Numbered from the stretch's first letter, positions 40,972 to 50,033 are shown. The stretch: 64,000 bases of DNA from Azoarcus_F sp036734105 (GCA_036734105.1 DAIMZH010000012.1:1-64000), one strand, 5' to 3'. Made by a program: numbers and translations. Notes: generated by a model from the letters alone, not told the origin.

Positions 40972-42552
40972 ATGGCGGCGGTAACTCCCGAGCAGTTGCA
41001 TGATCACCATCACGGCCCGACCGGTCTGATGCGCTGGATCACCACGACCAACCACAAAGACATCGGCACGATGTACATGATCTTCAGCTTCATCATGTTC
41101 CTCGCGGGGGGCGTGATGGCGCTGACGATCCGGGCCGAGCTGTTCCAGCCCGGGCTCCAGGTGGTCGAGCCGGCGCTGTTCAAACAGCTCACCACGCTGC
41201 ACGGTCTCGTCATGGTGTTCGGTGCGATCATGCCGGCCTTCGTTGGCTTCGCCAACTGGATGATCCCGATGATGATCGGCGCCAGCGACATGGCCTTCGC
41301 GCGTATGAACAACTGGAGCTTCTGGCTGCTGCCGCCGGCGGCGATCCTGCTCGTCGGCTCCTTCTTCGTGCCGGGCGGAGCCACCGCAGCCGGCTGGACG
41401 CTGTACCCGCCGCTGTCCATCCAGATGGGCATGGGCATGGACATGGCGATCTTCGCCATCCACATCATGGGCATCAGCTCGATCATGGGTGCGATCAACA
41501 TCGTCGTCACCATCCTCAACATGCGCGCCCCCGGCATGACCATGATGAAAATGCCGCTGTTCTGCTGGACCTGGCTGATCACCGCCTACCTGCTGATCGC
41601 GGTCATGCCGGTGCTCGCCGGTGCTGTGACCATGCTGCTGACCGACAGGCACTTCGGCACCAGTTTCTTTAATGCTGCGGGCGGTGGCGACCCGGTGCTT
41701 TATCAGCATATTTTCTGGTTCTTCGGGCACCCCGAAGTCTACATCATGATCTTGCCGGCCTTCGGTATCGTCAGCCAGATCATACCGGCCTTTGCGCGCA
41801 AGCCCCTGTTCGGCTACGCCTCCATGGTTTATGCCACGGCTTCGATTGCGGTGCTGTCCTTCGTGGTGTGGGCACACCATATGTTCACTACCGGCATGCC
41901 GCTGGCCGGACAGTTGTTTTTCATGTATGCAACCTTGTTGATTGCGGTGCCAACCGGAGTGAAGGTGTTCAATTGGGTGGCAACCATGTGGCGTGGTTCG
42001 ATGACTTTTGAAACCCCCATGCTGTGGGCGACCGGTTTCATTTTCGTGTTCACCATGGGTGGTTTCACAGGTCTTATCTGTGCCATTGCGCCAATCGACA
42101 TCCAGATTCATGACACCTATTACGTGGTAGCTCACTTCCACTATGTGCTGGTTGCAGGCAGCTTGTTCTCGTTGTATGCAGGGGCCTATTACTGGCTGCC
42201 GAAGTGGACCGGCCGCATGCCGGATGAGCGCATCGGCAAGCTTCACTTCTGGTCATCGCTGATCTTCTTCAACATCACCTTCTTCCCGATGCACTTCCTC
42301 GGTCTGGCCGGCATGCCGCGCCGGGTTCCGGATTATGCCCTGCAGTTTGCCGATTTCAACATGCTCGCCTCCATTGGTGCCTTTGGCTTCGGGCTCTCGC
42401 AGTTGATCTTTCTGGTGGTGGTGATCAAGGCAGCACGTGGCGGTGGTGAGAAAGCGACAGCGCGTTCGTGGGAGGGTGCTGAAGGATTGGAGTGGACTGT
42501 TCCGTCCCCGGCACCGCATCACACCTTTGAAGAAGCTCCGGTGGTGAGGTGA
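40972..42552 (+). CDS. coxA: cytochrome c oxidase subunit I
   Basis: 526 aa. Twelve transmembrane helices with haem a/a3 and CuB ligands: TTLHGLVMVF, HIFWFFGHPEVYIMILP, VWAHHMFTTGM, and DTYYVVAHFHYVLV. The D-channel region FANWMIPMMIGASDMAF and K-channel lysine region (YASMVYATASI follows) are of the A type. The third-codon-position composition changes abruptly near 41665: before it Phe, Ile and Asn are always TTC, ATC and AAC, after it TTT, ATT and AAT are frequent. This suggests a recombinant 5' segment. Confidence 0.97.
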   Translation: MAAVTPEQLHDHHHGPTGLMRWITTTNHKDIGTMYMIFSFIMFLAGGVMALTIRAELFQPGLQVVEPALFKQLTTLHGLVMVFGAIMPAFVGFANWMIPMMIGASDMAFARMNNWSFWLLPPAAILLVGSFFVPGGATAAGWTLYPPLSIQMGMGMDMAIFAIHIMGISSIMGAINIVVTILNMRAPGMTMMKMPLFCWTWLITAYLLIAVMPVLAGAVTMLLTDRHFGTSFFNAAGGGDPVLYQHIFWFFGHPEVYIMILPAFGIVSQIIPAFARKPLFGYASMVYATASIAVLSFVVWAHHMFTTGMPLAGQLFFMYATLLIAVPTGVKVFNWVATMWRGSMTFETPMLWATGFIFVFTMGGFTGLICAIAPIDIQIHDTYYVVAHFHYVLVAGSLFSLYAGAYYWLPKWTGRMPDERIGKLHFWSSLIFFNITFFPMHFLGLAGMPRRVPDYALQFADFNMLASIGAFGFGLSQLIFLVVVIKAARGGGEKATARSWEGAEGLEWTVPSPAPHHTFEEAPVVR

Positions 42553-42553
42553 C

Positions 42554-42730
42554 ATGGTGCGTGCAGCCGACAATACGAAAATGACCGAGCAAACGCCCGG
42601 GCAGACAGGGGGTGAGATCATGCGTGACCCACGTCGCTCTCGCAACATCAGGCTAGGACTGTTCATGGCCTCCATTGCCTTGTTCTTTTACTTCTTCATC
42701 ATGTTCAAATACAAGGTGTTGATGTCATGA
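42554..42730 (+). CDS. small membrane protein, cytochrome oxidase assembly type
   Basis: 58 aa from ATG 42554, or 36 aa from the ATG at 42620, which has a better ribosome site (GGGGGTGAG upstream). One transmembrane helix near the C terminus (GLFMASIALFFYFFIMFKYK). It fits the tiny cytochrome oxidase small assembly proteins encoded between coxA and ctaG in betaproteobacteria. Its stop overlaps the ctaG ATG (ATGA). Confidence 0.72.
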   Translation: MVRAADNTKMTEQTPGQTGGEIMRDPRRSRNIRLGLFMASIALFFYFFIMFKYKVLMS

Positions 42731-43281
42731 GTGAGGTTGAAGTCGAAAACCGGCGAATCCTCAAGCGCCTTGTGGTGGGTGTTCTGGCAATGTTTGGTTT
42801 CGGTTTTTTGCTGGTACCCATGTACGAGAAGATTTGCGAGGTCACCGGCATCAACAACATCCTGCAACCAGATCGTGTGGTTAACACACAAGTGGATACG
42901 TCACGCACGATACTCGTGCAGTTTGACGCCAATCTTCACGGCTTGCCCTGGACTTTCAAACCGCGTGAGGCGTCGATGCGTGTGCACCCCGGCGAGCTCG
43001 CAACAGTGGTGTACGAAGTGTCGAACACACGCAATGTCCCGGTGCACGGTCAGGCAATCCCGAGCTATGGCCCGCAACATGCCGGTCGTTATTTCATGAA
43101 GATGGAGTGCTTCTGTTTCACACAGCAGCAACTTGAGGCAGGCGAAGTGCGTGAAATGCCGGTGGCCTTTGTCATCGATCCCGATCTGCCGCGTGATGTC
43201 AACACCATCACCTTGTCCTACACCTTTTTCGAAGTGGCTGGGCGACAGGCCAGCGTGTCCTCAGGTGGTGAAGGAGGGTGA
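42727..43281 (+). CDS. ctaG: cytochrome c oxidase assembly protein CtaG (Cox11)
   Basis: 184 aa. One N-terminal transmembrane helix (LVVGVLAMFGFGFLLVPMYE) and a periplasmic Ig-like domain with the copper-binding CFC in KMECFCFTQQQL. It delivers copper to CuB in subunit I. Overlaps the preceding small gene (ATGA) and the DUF2970 gene (GTGA). Confidence 0.94.
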   Translation: MSEVEVENRRILKRLVVGVLAMFGFGFLLVPMYEKICEVTGINNILQPDRVVNTQVDTSRTILVQFDANLHGLPWTFKPREASMRVHPGELATVVYEVSNTRNVPVHGQAIPSYGPQHAGRYFMKMECFCFTQQQLEAGEVREMPVAFVIDPDLPRDVNTITLSYTFFEVAGRQASVSSGGEGG

Positions 43282-43490
43282 GCGTGCCTGAAGCGCCCAG
43301 GGCCGGCTTCTGGGCGACCATCCGGGCGGTGCTGTGGGCGTTTGTTGGCGTTCGCGGAAGGTCGGGTTATCACCGCGACGCGAGCTCGCTTGACCCACGT
43401 GCAATCGTGGTAGCGGGTTTGCTGGGCGGGTTGGTTTTTGTATTGCTGATTGTCGCCTTTGTGCGATTCGTGATTGCAACAGTGCAGTAG
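43278..43490 (+). CDS. DUF2970 small membrane protein
   Basis: 70 aa. Begins with an amphipathic FWATIRAVLWAFVGVRGRSG block and ends with one transmembrane helix (AIVVAGLLGGLVFVLLIVAF). This is the DUF2970 family, found between ctaG and coxC in betaproteobacteria. Role in oxidase assembly is inferred from position. GTG start overlapping ctaG. Confidence 0.85.
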   Translation: MSVPEAPRAGFWATIRAVLWAFVGVRGRSGYHRDASSLDPRAIVVAGLLGGLVFVLLIVAFVRFVIATVQ

Positions 43491-43502
43491 GGGGAGAGCG
43501 TC

Positions 43503-44357
43503 ATGACTCATGTGCTGGAAAAATACTTTGTGCCCGAACCTTCGATCTTTCCGATTTTTGGATCGATAGCATTGCTGCTGTTCGGCGGCGGTTCAGTGAT
43601 GTGGCTACACGATGTCAATCACGGGCCGCTGGTGTTCTTTCTTGGCATAGCCTTGCTCGTATATATGCTGTTTGGCTGGTTTGGTCAGGTGGTAAAGGAG
43701 TCCGAGGGGGGGCATTATGGGCGGAAGGTGGATGTTTCCTTCCGCTGGTCCATGGGATGGTTCATCTTTTCGGAAGTGATGTTCTTCGCCGCCTTTTTTG
43801 GTGCGCTGTTCTATGTGCGTGTGATTGGGTTGCCATGGTTGTCCACTGGCGACAACGAGGCCTTGTTGTGGGAGGGTTTCACACAAGCCTGGCCTTCTGC
43901 CGGACCCTACACTCAGGGCGACACCTTCACCCCAATGGGCGCGTGGGGCATCCCGGCCATCAACACGCTCATCCTGCTCACATCAGGCGTGACCCTAACC
44001 TGGGCTCATCATGCCATGGTGAAAGGCGACCGCGAACAACTACAGGCAGGCCTGCTCGCCACCATCGCCTTGGGGTTTATTTTTCTCAGCCTGCAGATTT
44101 ATGAGTATTTTCATGCCTATAACGACCTCAATCTGAGGATGGATTCAGGGATTTACGGTTCCACCTTTTATCTGCTTACCGGCTTTCATGGTCTGCATGT
44201 GACGATTGGTGCCATCATGCTGGCGGTAATGTATTTCCGGATACGCGCAGGCCACTTCACACCTGATCATCACTTTGCCTTCGAGGCAACAGCCTGGTAC
44301 TGGCATTTCGTGGACGTGGTGTGGTTGTTCCTGTTTGTTGTGGTGTATTGGCTGTAA
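43503..44357 (+). CDS. coxC: cytochrome c oxidase subunit III
   Basis: 284 aa, seven transmembrane helices. Family features include FRWSMGWFIFSEVMFFAAFF, TLILLTSGVTLTWAHHA, and the C-terminal FHGLHVTIGAIMLA and FEATAWYWHFVDVVWLFLF. Subunit III stabilises the catalytic core. GGGGGAG precedes the ATG. Confidence 0.97.
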   Translation: MTHVLEKYFVPEPSIFPIFGSIALLLFGGGSVMWLHDVNHGPLVFFLGIALLVYMLFGWFGQVVKESEGGHYGRKVDVSFRWSMGWFIFSEVMFFAAFFGALFYVRVIGLPWLSTGDNEALLWEGFTQAWPSAGPYTQGDTFTPMGAWGIPAINTLILLTSGVTLTWAHHAMVKGDREQLQAGLLATIALGFIFLSLQIYEYFHAYNDLNLRMDSGIYGSTFYLLTGFHGLHVTIGAIMLAVMYFRIRAGHFTPDHHFAFEATAWYWHFVDVVWLFLFVVVYWL

Positions 44358-44392
44358 GGCAAACCACGCTCGGGAGCATTTTCTGGAGAACA

Positions 44393-44418
44393 GTCGCGCA
44401 GAGGATGGGCTGCGCGAC
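44393..44418. terminator. hairpin between convergent coxC and DUF2909 genes
   Basis: GTCGCGCAG (44393-44401) and CTGCGCGAC (44410-44418), a perfect 9-bp stem with an 8-nt loop. No U-run follows on either strand, so termination may be weak or Rho-assisted; the position between convergent genes supports a terminator role. Confidence 0.4.
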
Positions 44419-44426
44419 AACCCCCT

Positions 44427-44627
44427 TCAGGTCAGTCTTCCGCTGATAAGCCCAGTGGCATATCCGATCATCAACAGCAGAAACAGTGAAATTGACAGCC
44501 CTACGCGCCACGCCAGCGCTTTCACCATGCGGTCTCGTCCGGATCCGCGATCACGCATCAACAAGGCCATGGCAGAGCCAAGACTGATCACAATGAGTAG
44601 CATGAAGACAATCACGACAATGCGCAT
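44427..44627 (-). CDS. DUF2909 twin-transmembrane protein
   Basis: 66 aa. Two hydrophobic helices (IVVIVFMLLIVISLGSAMAL and LSISLFLLLMIGYATGLI) joined by a short basic loop (RDRGSGRDRMVK). Matches the DUF2909 family, which sits antisense between coxC and surf1 in many betaproteobacteria. GGAGG lies 6 nt before ATG 44627. Function unknown, oxidase-linked by position. Confidence 0.82.
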   Translation of the reverse strand: MRIVVIVFMLLIVISLGSAMALLMRDRGSGRDRMVKALAWRVGLSISLFLLLMIGYATGLISGRLT

Positions 44628-44720
44628 CAAACACCTCCGTAGTGGACCGCCGTCCCCTGCGGTCGGGTTGGCTCATGCCGTGATTGTCTCGCAAAAACGG
44701 CATACCTGGCAGGGTGGGAG

Positions 44721-45434
44721 ATGAGTGCAGGGCGATGGTCTGTTTTGCCCATAGTGGCTGGTCTGACGGTGGCTGTCGTGACGACGTCGTTGGGAAACTG
44801 GCAGATGTCGCGTGCTGAAGAAAAAGGTGAATGGCAGAGCAAGATTGAAGCAGGCATGCTGGTCACGCCGCAACGTCCGGGGGCGGATATCGAGGTCGAG
44901 CCCTGGATGCCGGTGATGCTGGCTGGACATTGGGCGCCCGAGGCCAGCATCTTGCTTGACAACCGCGTGCACGAGGGGCGCCCGGGTTTTCATGTTTTTA
45001 CGCCATTGGAACTTGAGCAAGAGGGTGGTTGGGTGCTGGTCAATCGAGGGTGGTTGCCGGCTGGCCCCAGGCGCGATCAACTTCCCATCGTGCCTGTGCC
45101 TGATGTTGGCGAAGCGCTTGTTGGCCAGGTCCGCGTGCCGGAGGCCAAGCCCTACACTTTGGCAGAGCGTGCCGGTGAGGGGCTCTTGTGGCAATACCTT
45201 GATCTTGACGCCTACCGGGCCTGGTCGGGGATACCGGTCAAGGATTGGGTGGTGTTCCAGAGCTCTCATGCCACTGACAGTTTAATCCGTGATTGGCCGC
45301 GACCCGATGGCGGCATGGACCGTCATTATGGATACGCGCTGCAGTGGTATTCGTTTGCCGTCATATCGCTGTTGCTGACCGGTTTCTATGTTTTCAGGAG
45401 TATCAAACCCCATGTCTTCCGACGCCACGCTTGA
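44721..45434 (+). CDS. SURF1 family oxidase assembly protein
   Basis: 237 aa. Two transmembrane helices at the ends (LPIVAGLTVAVVTTSLGNWQ and FAVISLLLTGFYVFRS) flanking a periplasmic domain with LDNRVHEGRPGFHVFTPL and VLVNRGWLPAG, the SURF1 signature. SURF1 helps insert haem a into subunit I. Divergent from DUF2909; overlaps the Sco-like gene by 23 nt. Confidence 0.93.
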   Translation: MSAGRWSVLPIVAGLTVAVVTTSLGNWQMSRAEEKGEWQSKIEAGMLVTPQRPGADIEVEPWMPVMLAGHWAPEASILLDNRVHEGRPGFHVFTPLELEQEGGWVLVNRGWLPAGPRRDQLPIVPVPDVGEALVGQVRVPEAKPYTLAERAGEGLLWQYLDLDAYRAWSGIPVKDWVVFQSSHATDSLIRDWPRPDGGMDRHYGYALQWYSFAVISLLLTGFYVFRSIKPHVFRRHA

Positions 45435-46044
45435 CCCCATGAGCCCTGAGCCTGCTGCCCAGCCTGGCGCACCCGCTGGCATGAGCCGCTCGGCGAAGCG
45501 CACCCTCGCCCTGCTGGCGCTGGTATGTACCTTGCCGGTGCTTGCGTCCTATTTCATGTTCTACGTCTGGAAGCCACAGGACCGTGTCAATTACGGCGAG
45601 CTTGTCACTCCCGTGCTGCTGCCGGAGTTGACACTGTCTGCGCCCGAGGGAATGCCTCCCCTGAAACGTGACAACTTGATTGGTCAGTGGACGCTGGTGT
45701 ATGTCGGCACAGGTGAATGCGCCGAGGCTTGCCAGAGTGCGCTCTATGCCATGCGTCAGAGTCGTATGGCACAGGCTCGTGAGTTTGAGCGTGTCAGCCG
45801 CTTGTGGCTCATCACCGACGCTGCGGTTCCCGGCGAGTCGGTGCTCGCGGCGCACACCGATCTGCAGGTGGCTTACGCTGCTAACGATTGGCTTGCAGCC
45901 ATGCCGGATGCGCATCTCGGTGTGCATTTCTATCTGGTGGACCCGCTTGGTCACGTGATGATGCGCTTTCCGGAGCAGGCCGACATCAAGGGCGTGATCA
46001 AGGATATCAAGCGGCTACTCAAATATTCTGCATTGGGGCGCTAA
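45412..46044 (+). CDS. Sco-like thioredoxin-fold copper chaperone (cytochrome oxidase-associated)
   Basis: 210 aa. One N-terminal transmembrane helix (LALLALVCTLPVLASYFMFY) and a periplasmic thioredoxin fold with GECAEACQ, a C-x3-C pair like that of Sco1, and a histidine in DPLGHVMMRFP. The metal-binding arrangement suggests copper delivery to CuA, but similarity to Sco1 is only partial. ATG 45412 with AGGAG 11 nt upstream is chosen; it overlaps surf1. Its TAA overlaps the ctaA ATG. Confidence 0.75.
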   Translation: MSSDATLDPMSPEPAAQPGAPAGMSRSAKRTLALLALVCTLPVLASYFMFYVWKPQDRVNYGELVTPVLLPELTLSAPEGMPPLKRDNLIGQWTLVYVGTGECAEACQSALYAMRQSRMAQAREFERVSRLWLITDAAVPGESVLAAHTDLQVAYAANDWLAAMPDAHLGVHFYLVDPLGHVMMRFPEQADIKGVIKDIKRLLKYSALGR

Positions 46045-47081
46045 TGAAACTCTACCAACGCCTTGTCATTGCCTCGCTCCTGCTCACGCTGGTGGTGGTG
46101 GTTTTTGGTGCTTACGTCCGTCTTGCCGACGCTGGGCTGGGTTGCCCTGATTGGCCGGGTTGCTACGGCAAACTTACGCCAACCCAGGCTGCTGAACAGA
46201 TACAGGCAGCCCATTCGATGGATCCCTATGGTCCGGTCAGCATGCCAAAAGCCTGGAAGGAGATGATTCACCGTTATCTCGCCACCACGCTGGGTTTCAT
46301 GATCATGCTGATCACTGTGCTGGCGTGGCGGCATCGACGCGATCATGGCGCAGCGCCGGTGGCAGCCACGACCTTGCTGGCGGCCGTGATTTTTCAAGGC
46401 ATGCTGGGCATGTGGACGGTCACCTTGCTGCTCAAGCCTGCCATTGTGACCGCCCATTTGCTTGGGGGAATGACTGTTCTCGGATTGCTCGCCTGGTTAT
46501 CCGTGCGGGCCATGCGTGTTCCGCGTGTCGAGGCATCGCGGGGCGTGCTGGTGCTGTCGTGGCTGGCTTTTCTGGCGCTCGCGGTGCAGATCACCCTGGG
46601 CGGTTGGGTCAGCACCAATTATGCAGCCCTTGCGTGCACTGACTTTCCGACTTGCCACGGAAGCTGGTGGCCACAAGCTGACTACGCCAATGCCTTTCAC
46701 GTGGTCCGAGAACTCGGCATGACTGCCGAGGGCGAGTTGTTGTCGCATGAGGCGCTCACAGCGACTCACTGGATGCACCGCATCGGCGCGCTTGTGGCCA
46801 CAGCCCTGTTGTTCCTGCTGGCATGGCGATTGTCCCGGCCACAAGCCACCCAACTGCTTGGACTTGTATTGATGGTTGCCGTGGCCATGCAGGTTTTGAT
46901 TGGTGTGGCAAACGTCGTTTTCAGCCTCCCTCTGTGGTTGGCTGCTGCACATAATGCTGGCGCTGCGCTTCTGGTGGTCGTCATGGTATGCGTAACATAT
47001 CGACTCAGCCGGGTTGCCCGTCCCGCTGCAGTTGCAAGGAGAGATGATGAGCTCGCTCAACACAAGAACGCTTTCATTTGA
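46044..47081 (+). CDS. ctaA: haem A synthase (Cox15)
   Basis: 345 aa, about eight transmembrane helices. Conserved haem-ligating histidines appear in MIHRYLATTLG, TAHLLGG, THWMHRIGAL and LAAAHNAGA, with the cysteine-bearing loops LGCPDWPGCYGK and CTDFPTCHG. It oxidises haem o to haem a. Start overlaps the Sco-like stop by one base. The 3' end overlaps ctaB by 35 nt. Confidence 0.93.
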   Translation: MKLYQRLVIASLLLTLVVVVFGAYVRLADAGLGCPDWPGCYGKLTPTQAAEQIQAAHSMDPYGPVSMPKAWKEMIHRYLATTLGFMIMLITVLAWRHRRDHGAAPVAATTLLAAVIFQGMLGMWTVTLLLKPAIVTAHLLGGMTVLGLLAWLSVRAMRVPRVEASRGVLVLSWLAFLALAVQITLGGWVSTNYAALACTDFPTCHGSWWPQADYANAFHVVRELGMTAEGELLSHEALTATHWMHRIGALVATALLFLLAWRLSRPQATQLLGLVLMVAVAMQVLIGVANVVFSLPLWLAAAHNAGAALLVVVMVCVTYRLSRVARPAAVARRDDELAQHKNAFI

Positions 47082-47958
47082 TCGCAGTGCGGCAGCCCGG
47101 AGACTGCATGCGTTTTATGGGCTGACCAAACCCAGGGTGAACACGCTCATCGTGTTCTGCGCCATTATCGGCATGTTCCTGGCTGTGCCCAGTGGTCTGC
47201 CTGATCCGGTTACTGTGCTGATGGCCACATTGGGCATTGCTTTTGTCGCAGGTGCTGCGGCCGCGATGAACTGCCTGATTGAGGCTCGTATTGATGCCCA
47301 CATGGCGCGCACACGTGGTCGTGCATTGCCGCGCGGCGAACTGTCAGTCAGGGAGACCTTCGCTTTCGCCAGTGCGCTTGGTGGATCAGGGTTGTTGATT
47401 CTGTATTTCATTGTCAACCCGCTCACCATGTGGCTCACGCTGGCTACTTTCGTCGGCTATGCGGTGGTGTATACCGTCTTGCTCAAGCCGCGTACGCCGC
47501 AAAACATCGTCATTGGAGGCGCTTCAGGTGCCATGCCACCCGTGTTGGGTTGGGCTGCTGTCAGTGGTGAAGTCAGTGCTGATGCCCTGCTTTTGTTTCT
47601 CATCATTTTTGCCTGGACACCACCGCACTTCTGGGCTCTGGCCTTGTATCGCACCGAAGACTATGCGCGCGCCGGTCTGCCCATGCTGCCGGTTACTCAC
47701 GGCTCTGAATTCACACGGCTTTCTGTCCTGCTGTATACCTTCATCCTGTTTGGTGTGACACTGCTGCCCTATGCCACGAAAATGAGCGGATGGCTCTACC
47801 TCGGCGTCGCAGTCGGGCTTGGGTTATTGTTTCTTCGGCATGCCTGGCAACTTTATCGCGACTACAGTGACACACTCGCGCGCAAAACTTTCCGCTTTTC
47901 GATTCTCTATCTGTTTCTGCTGTTCGCCGCTTTATTAACTGACCACTACCTCGTGTAA
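47047..47958 (+). CDS. ctaB: protohaem IX farnesyltransferase (haem O synthase)
   Basis: 303 aa, UbiA-type prenyltransferase with about nine helices. The catalytic loop NCLIEARIDAHMARTRGRAL has the conserved D-x3-R-T, and YTVLLKPRTPQNIVIGG is the second motif. It converts protohaem to haem o, the substrate of CtaA. ATG 47047 has AAGGAG 5 nt upstream; ATG 47044 is an alternative. Last gene of the cox cluster. Confidence 0.95.
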   Translation: MSSLNTRTLSFDRSAAARRLHAFYGLTKPRVNTLIVFCAIIGMFLAVPSGLPDPVTVLMATLGIAFVAGAAAAMNCLIEARIDAHMARTRGRALPRGELSVRETFAFASALGGSGLLILYFIVNPLTMWLTLATFVGYAVVYTVLLKPRTPQNIVIGGASGAMPPVLGWAAVSGEVSADALLLFLIIFAWTPPHFWALALYRTEDYARAGLPMLPVTHGSEFTRLSVLLYTFILFGVTLLPYATKMSGWLYLGVAVGLGLLFLRHAWQLYRDYSDTLARKTFRFSILYLFLLFAALLTDHYLV

Positions 47959-47971
47959 CGCCCAGAGCCAC

Positions 47972-48010
47972 GGCAGCCGCACAAGCCGAGTTCCGGCTTG
48001 TGCGGCTGCC
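47972..48010. terminator. hairpin between convergent ctaB and chemoreceptor genes
   Basis: A perfect 17-bp stem (47972-47988 and 47994-48010) with a 5-nt loop, 14 nt after the ctaB stop and 37 nt beyond the convergent chemoreceptor stop. There is no adjacent U-run, so it is probably an mRNA-end stabiliser or a Rho-assisted terminator. Confidence 0.6.
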
Positions 48011-48047
48011 AAAGCCCGTCACAAGTGTTATTGGCAGCCTCTGTCAT

Positions 48048-49664
48048 TTACACGCGAAACCGGCCAACTGCCGCTTGTAGCTGCATGGCCAGATCAGAAA
48101 GATGACGTGCCGCATTGGCTGACTCCCTGACCGCGTTGTAGTTTTCTTCACCGCTGCTTGCGATGCGTTCAACGTTGTTCGCAATCTCATTACTGGCTGA
48201 GGCTTGTTCGTCCAGTGCGCCGGAAATCTCTTTCACGGCTGAGACCACGTTGTCCGAAGCGAGGTTGATTTTTCCAATCGCTTCACCAGCGTGGGTGGCC
48301 TGCTCGACACCGCTCGCCACTTCTTGTACCTGTCTGTCCATGCTGGCAACAGCGCGCTCGGTGCCCTTGGTGATGTTGTCTATGATCCGTGCAATCTGTT
48401 CGGTAGAAAGCGCGGTTCTTTCGGCCAGTTTTCGAACCTCGTCCGCGACTACGGCAAAGCCACGCCCCTGTTCGCCAGCTCGCGCAGCTTCGATGGCGGC
48501 ATTGAGTGCGAGCAGGTTGGTCTGATCTGCGACTTCCTTGATGACATGCACCACCGTTGCGATTTCGCGTGAGTGCTCGCCCAATCCGCGTATTTCGTCT
48601 GCACTGCGTTTGACCGATTCCGAAATTTTTTGAATGTCGGTGACTATGCTTTCGATCACATCCCGGCCCTCTCGTGAAGCATCCCCCGACCCCTGCGCAA
48701 TCGAGCGTGCGTTCTTGGCAAAGTCCGACATGTGATTGACTCCGGCGGTCAACTCCTCGATTGCTGCTGCCATTGCCGAAGCCGCCCTGGATTGATCTTC
48801 CGATGCTCTGGATATCTGCTCGGATGACGCCGTAAGCTGTTCGCTTGATGCTGCGATCTGGTTGGCGTTCTGGATGATCAACTCCACCATGCCCTTGAGG
48901 GCATTGCGCATTTCACGCAGCGACCCGGCCAGCATTCCAATCTCATCGGATCGCTGGATGTTTATGTCTGTAGTGAGATTCGCGTTCGTGATCTCGAGCG
49001 CAAAGCGGCTAGCGTCCTTCAGGGGCTCGGTCAACCGACGGCGGATCAGCCAGACCGAAAGCCCAAGCGCGACCACGATGCCAATCAATATTGACCCGGT
49101 CATGGCTACGAACAAGACATGAAACGACCTCTGCTCGTATTCGAAAACCGACTGTGCGGCTTCGAGTTGAACTTCGATAAGTTGGCTTAGCCCTTCGGAC
49201 ACCGGGTCTATGACAGGATAGAGCTGGCGTGCCGCGATGGCTTCCAGTTCCAGTCTGAGGCCGGTGCCCGACTCCAGGATTACCGCCAGGCGTTCAACCA
49301 GTTCGTCTGCACGCAGCATCAAGGGTTTTATCCTTTCAATCAGGATTCGCTCTTGAGCAACGTGGCTATTTTCAAGATAGGCCTGCCAGGTGCTTGCAAT
49401 CGTTCGTTGCGCAGTGCGCATGCGCTTTGCTGCGTCTGCGGCGTCCATCTGTCCGTCGTTTGTCTTGTGCACAGCATCAACCACCGCCACAGCGTACTCG
49501 TCGGCGATGATCTTCAGGTCCCGAAGCGGTACAACCCGGTCCTGATAGACTGCATTCAGTCCCTCAAGAGTAGTGCTTTTGCCATAGAGGCCTGCAGCAC
49601 CCACGATGGCGGTCAAGGACAGTAGTCCGCAAACCAAGGCGTACAGTGTTGTCGAAATCTTCAT
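48048..49664 (-). CDS. methyl-accepting chemotaxis protein
   Basis: 538 aa. Two transmembrane helices (about residues 5-27 and 185-210, FVAMTGSILIGIVVALGLSV) frame a periplasmic 4-helix-bundle sensor; then a HAMP domain (RRRLTEPLKDASRFALEI) and a signalling domain with the hairpin tip EVADQTNLLALNAAIEAARA and GEQGRGFAVVADEVRKLAER. It feeds CheA/CheW; ligand unknown. No C-terminal pentapeptide tether for CheR is present (ends AVGRFRV). ATG 49664 with GGGAG about 10 nt upstream. No other chemotaxis gene is in the window. Confidence 0.93.
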   Translation of the reverse strand: MKISTTLYALVCGLLSLTAIVGAAGLYGKSTTLEGLNAVYQDRVVPLRDLKIIADEYAVAVVDAVHKTNDGQMDAADAAKRMRTAQRTIASTWQAYLENSHVAQERILIERIKPLMLRADELVERLAVILESGTGLRLELEAIAARQLYPVIDPVSEGLSQLIEVQLEAAQSVFEYEQRSFHVLFVAMTGSILIGIVVALGLSVWLIRRRLTEPLKDASRFALEITNANLTTDINIQRSDEIGMLAGSLREMRNALKGMVELIIQNANQIAASSEQLTASSEQISRASEDQSRAASAMAAAIEELTAGVNHMSDFAKNARSIAQGSGDASREGRDVIESIVTDIQKISESVKRSADEIRGLGEHSREIATVVHVIKEVADQTNLLALNAAIEAARAGEQGRGFAVVADEVRKLAERTALSTEQIARIIDNITKGTERAVASMDRQVQEVASGVEQATHAGEAIGKINLASDNVVSAVKEISGALDEQASASNEIANNVERIASSGEENYNAVRESANAARHLSDLAMQLQAAVGRFRV

Positions 49665-50033
49665 TGGAGGACTGACTCCCGGATTGATTGTCATTCTTCA
49701 GTGATGCGCAGAGCGTTTATGACCTGGCCTGATGGCCTGTTGCCAACCCGCTGTCGAGACTGTCTCGGTTGTGCATCCGGATCAGTGTCCGGGCCTGCAT
49801 TCTGAGCACGCACATGGTGGTAACGGTAAAAAGTGATGCTTCTTGAGTGCGGTTTGGCGTGTTCGGTTCCCACAGTCAGCACACGGAATGTCGAAAAAGT
49901 ACGGCACAATGGGCAAAAAGTAACGACTGATCAGGGCCTGGCTTTCAGGACGGAGAGTTCCACCTTCCCACCGCCCTGAGCGGCGGGTTTCAAACATGAG
50001 CCAGCTTGACTTCAAGGATTGTGAGGACTGTGC
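49665..50033. other. intergenic region between chemoreceptor and DUF2157 genes
   Basis: About 370 bp with no supported gene. Short minus-strand frames contain cysteine-rich stretches (CPLC in one frame, CADCG in another) but none has a start with a ribosome site or a recognisable family; see rejected items. It should hold the promoters of both flanking, divergently transcribed genes, but I see no clear pair of -35/-10 boxes. Confidence 0.4.

Noticed and set aside
40912..42246. 444-codon minus-strand frame opposite coxA
   Set aside because: His/Asp/Arg-rich product mirrors the GC-ending codons of coxA. It is a shadow frame; its length reflects the codon bias noted for that segment.
49691..50000. 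Cysteine-rich minus-strand frames (CPLC in one, CADCG and CACSEC in another) suggesting a zinc ribbon
   Set aside because: The cysteines fall in different frames, no start has a ribosome site, and no known small zinc-finger family matches.
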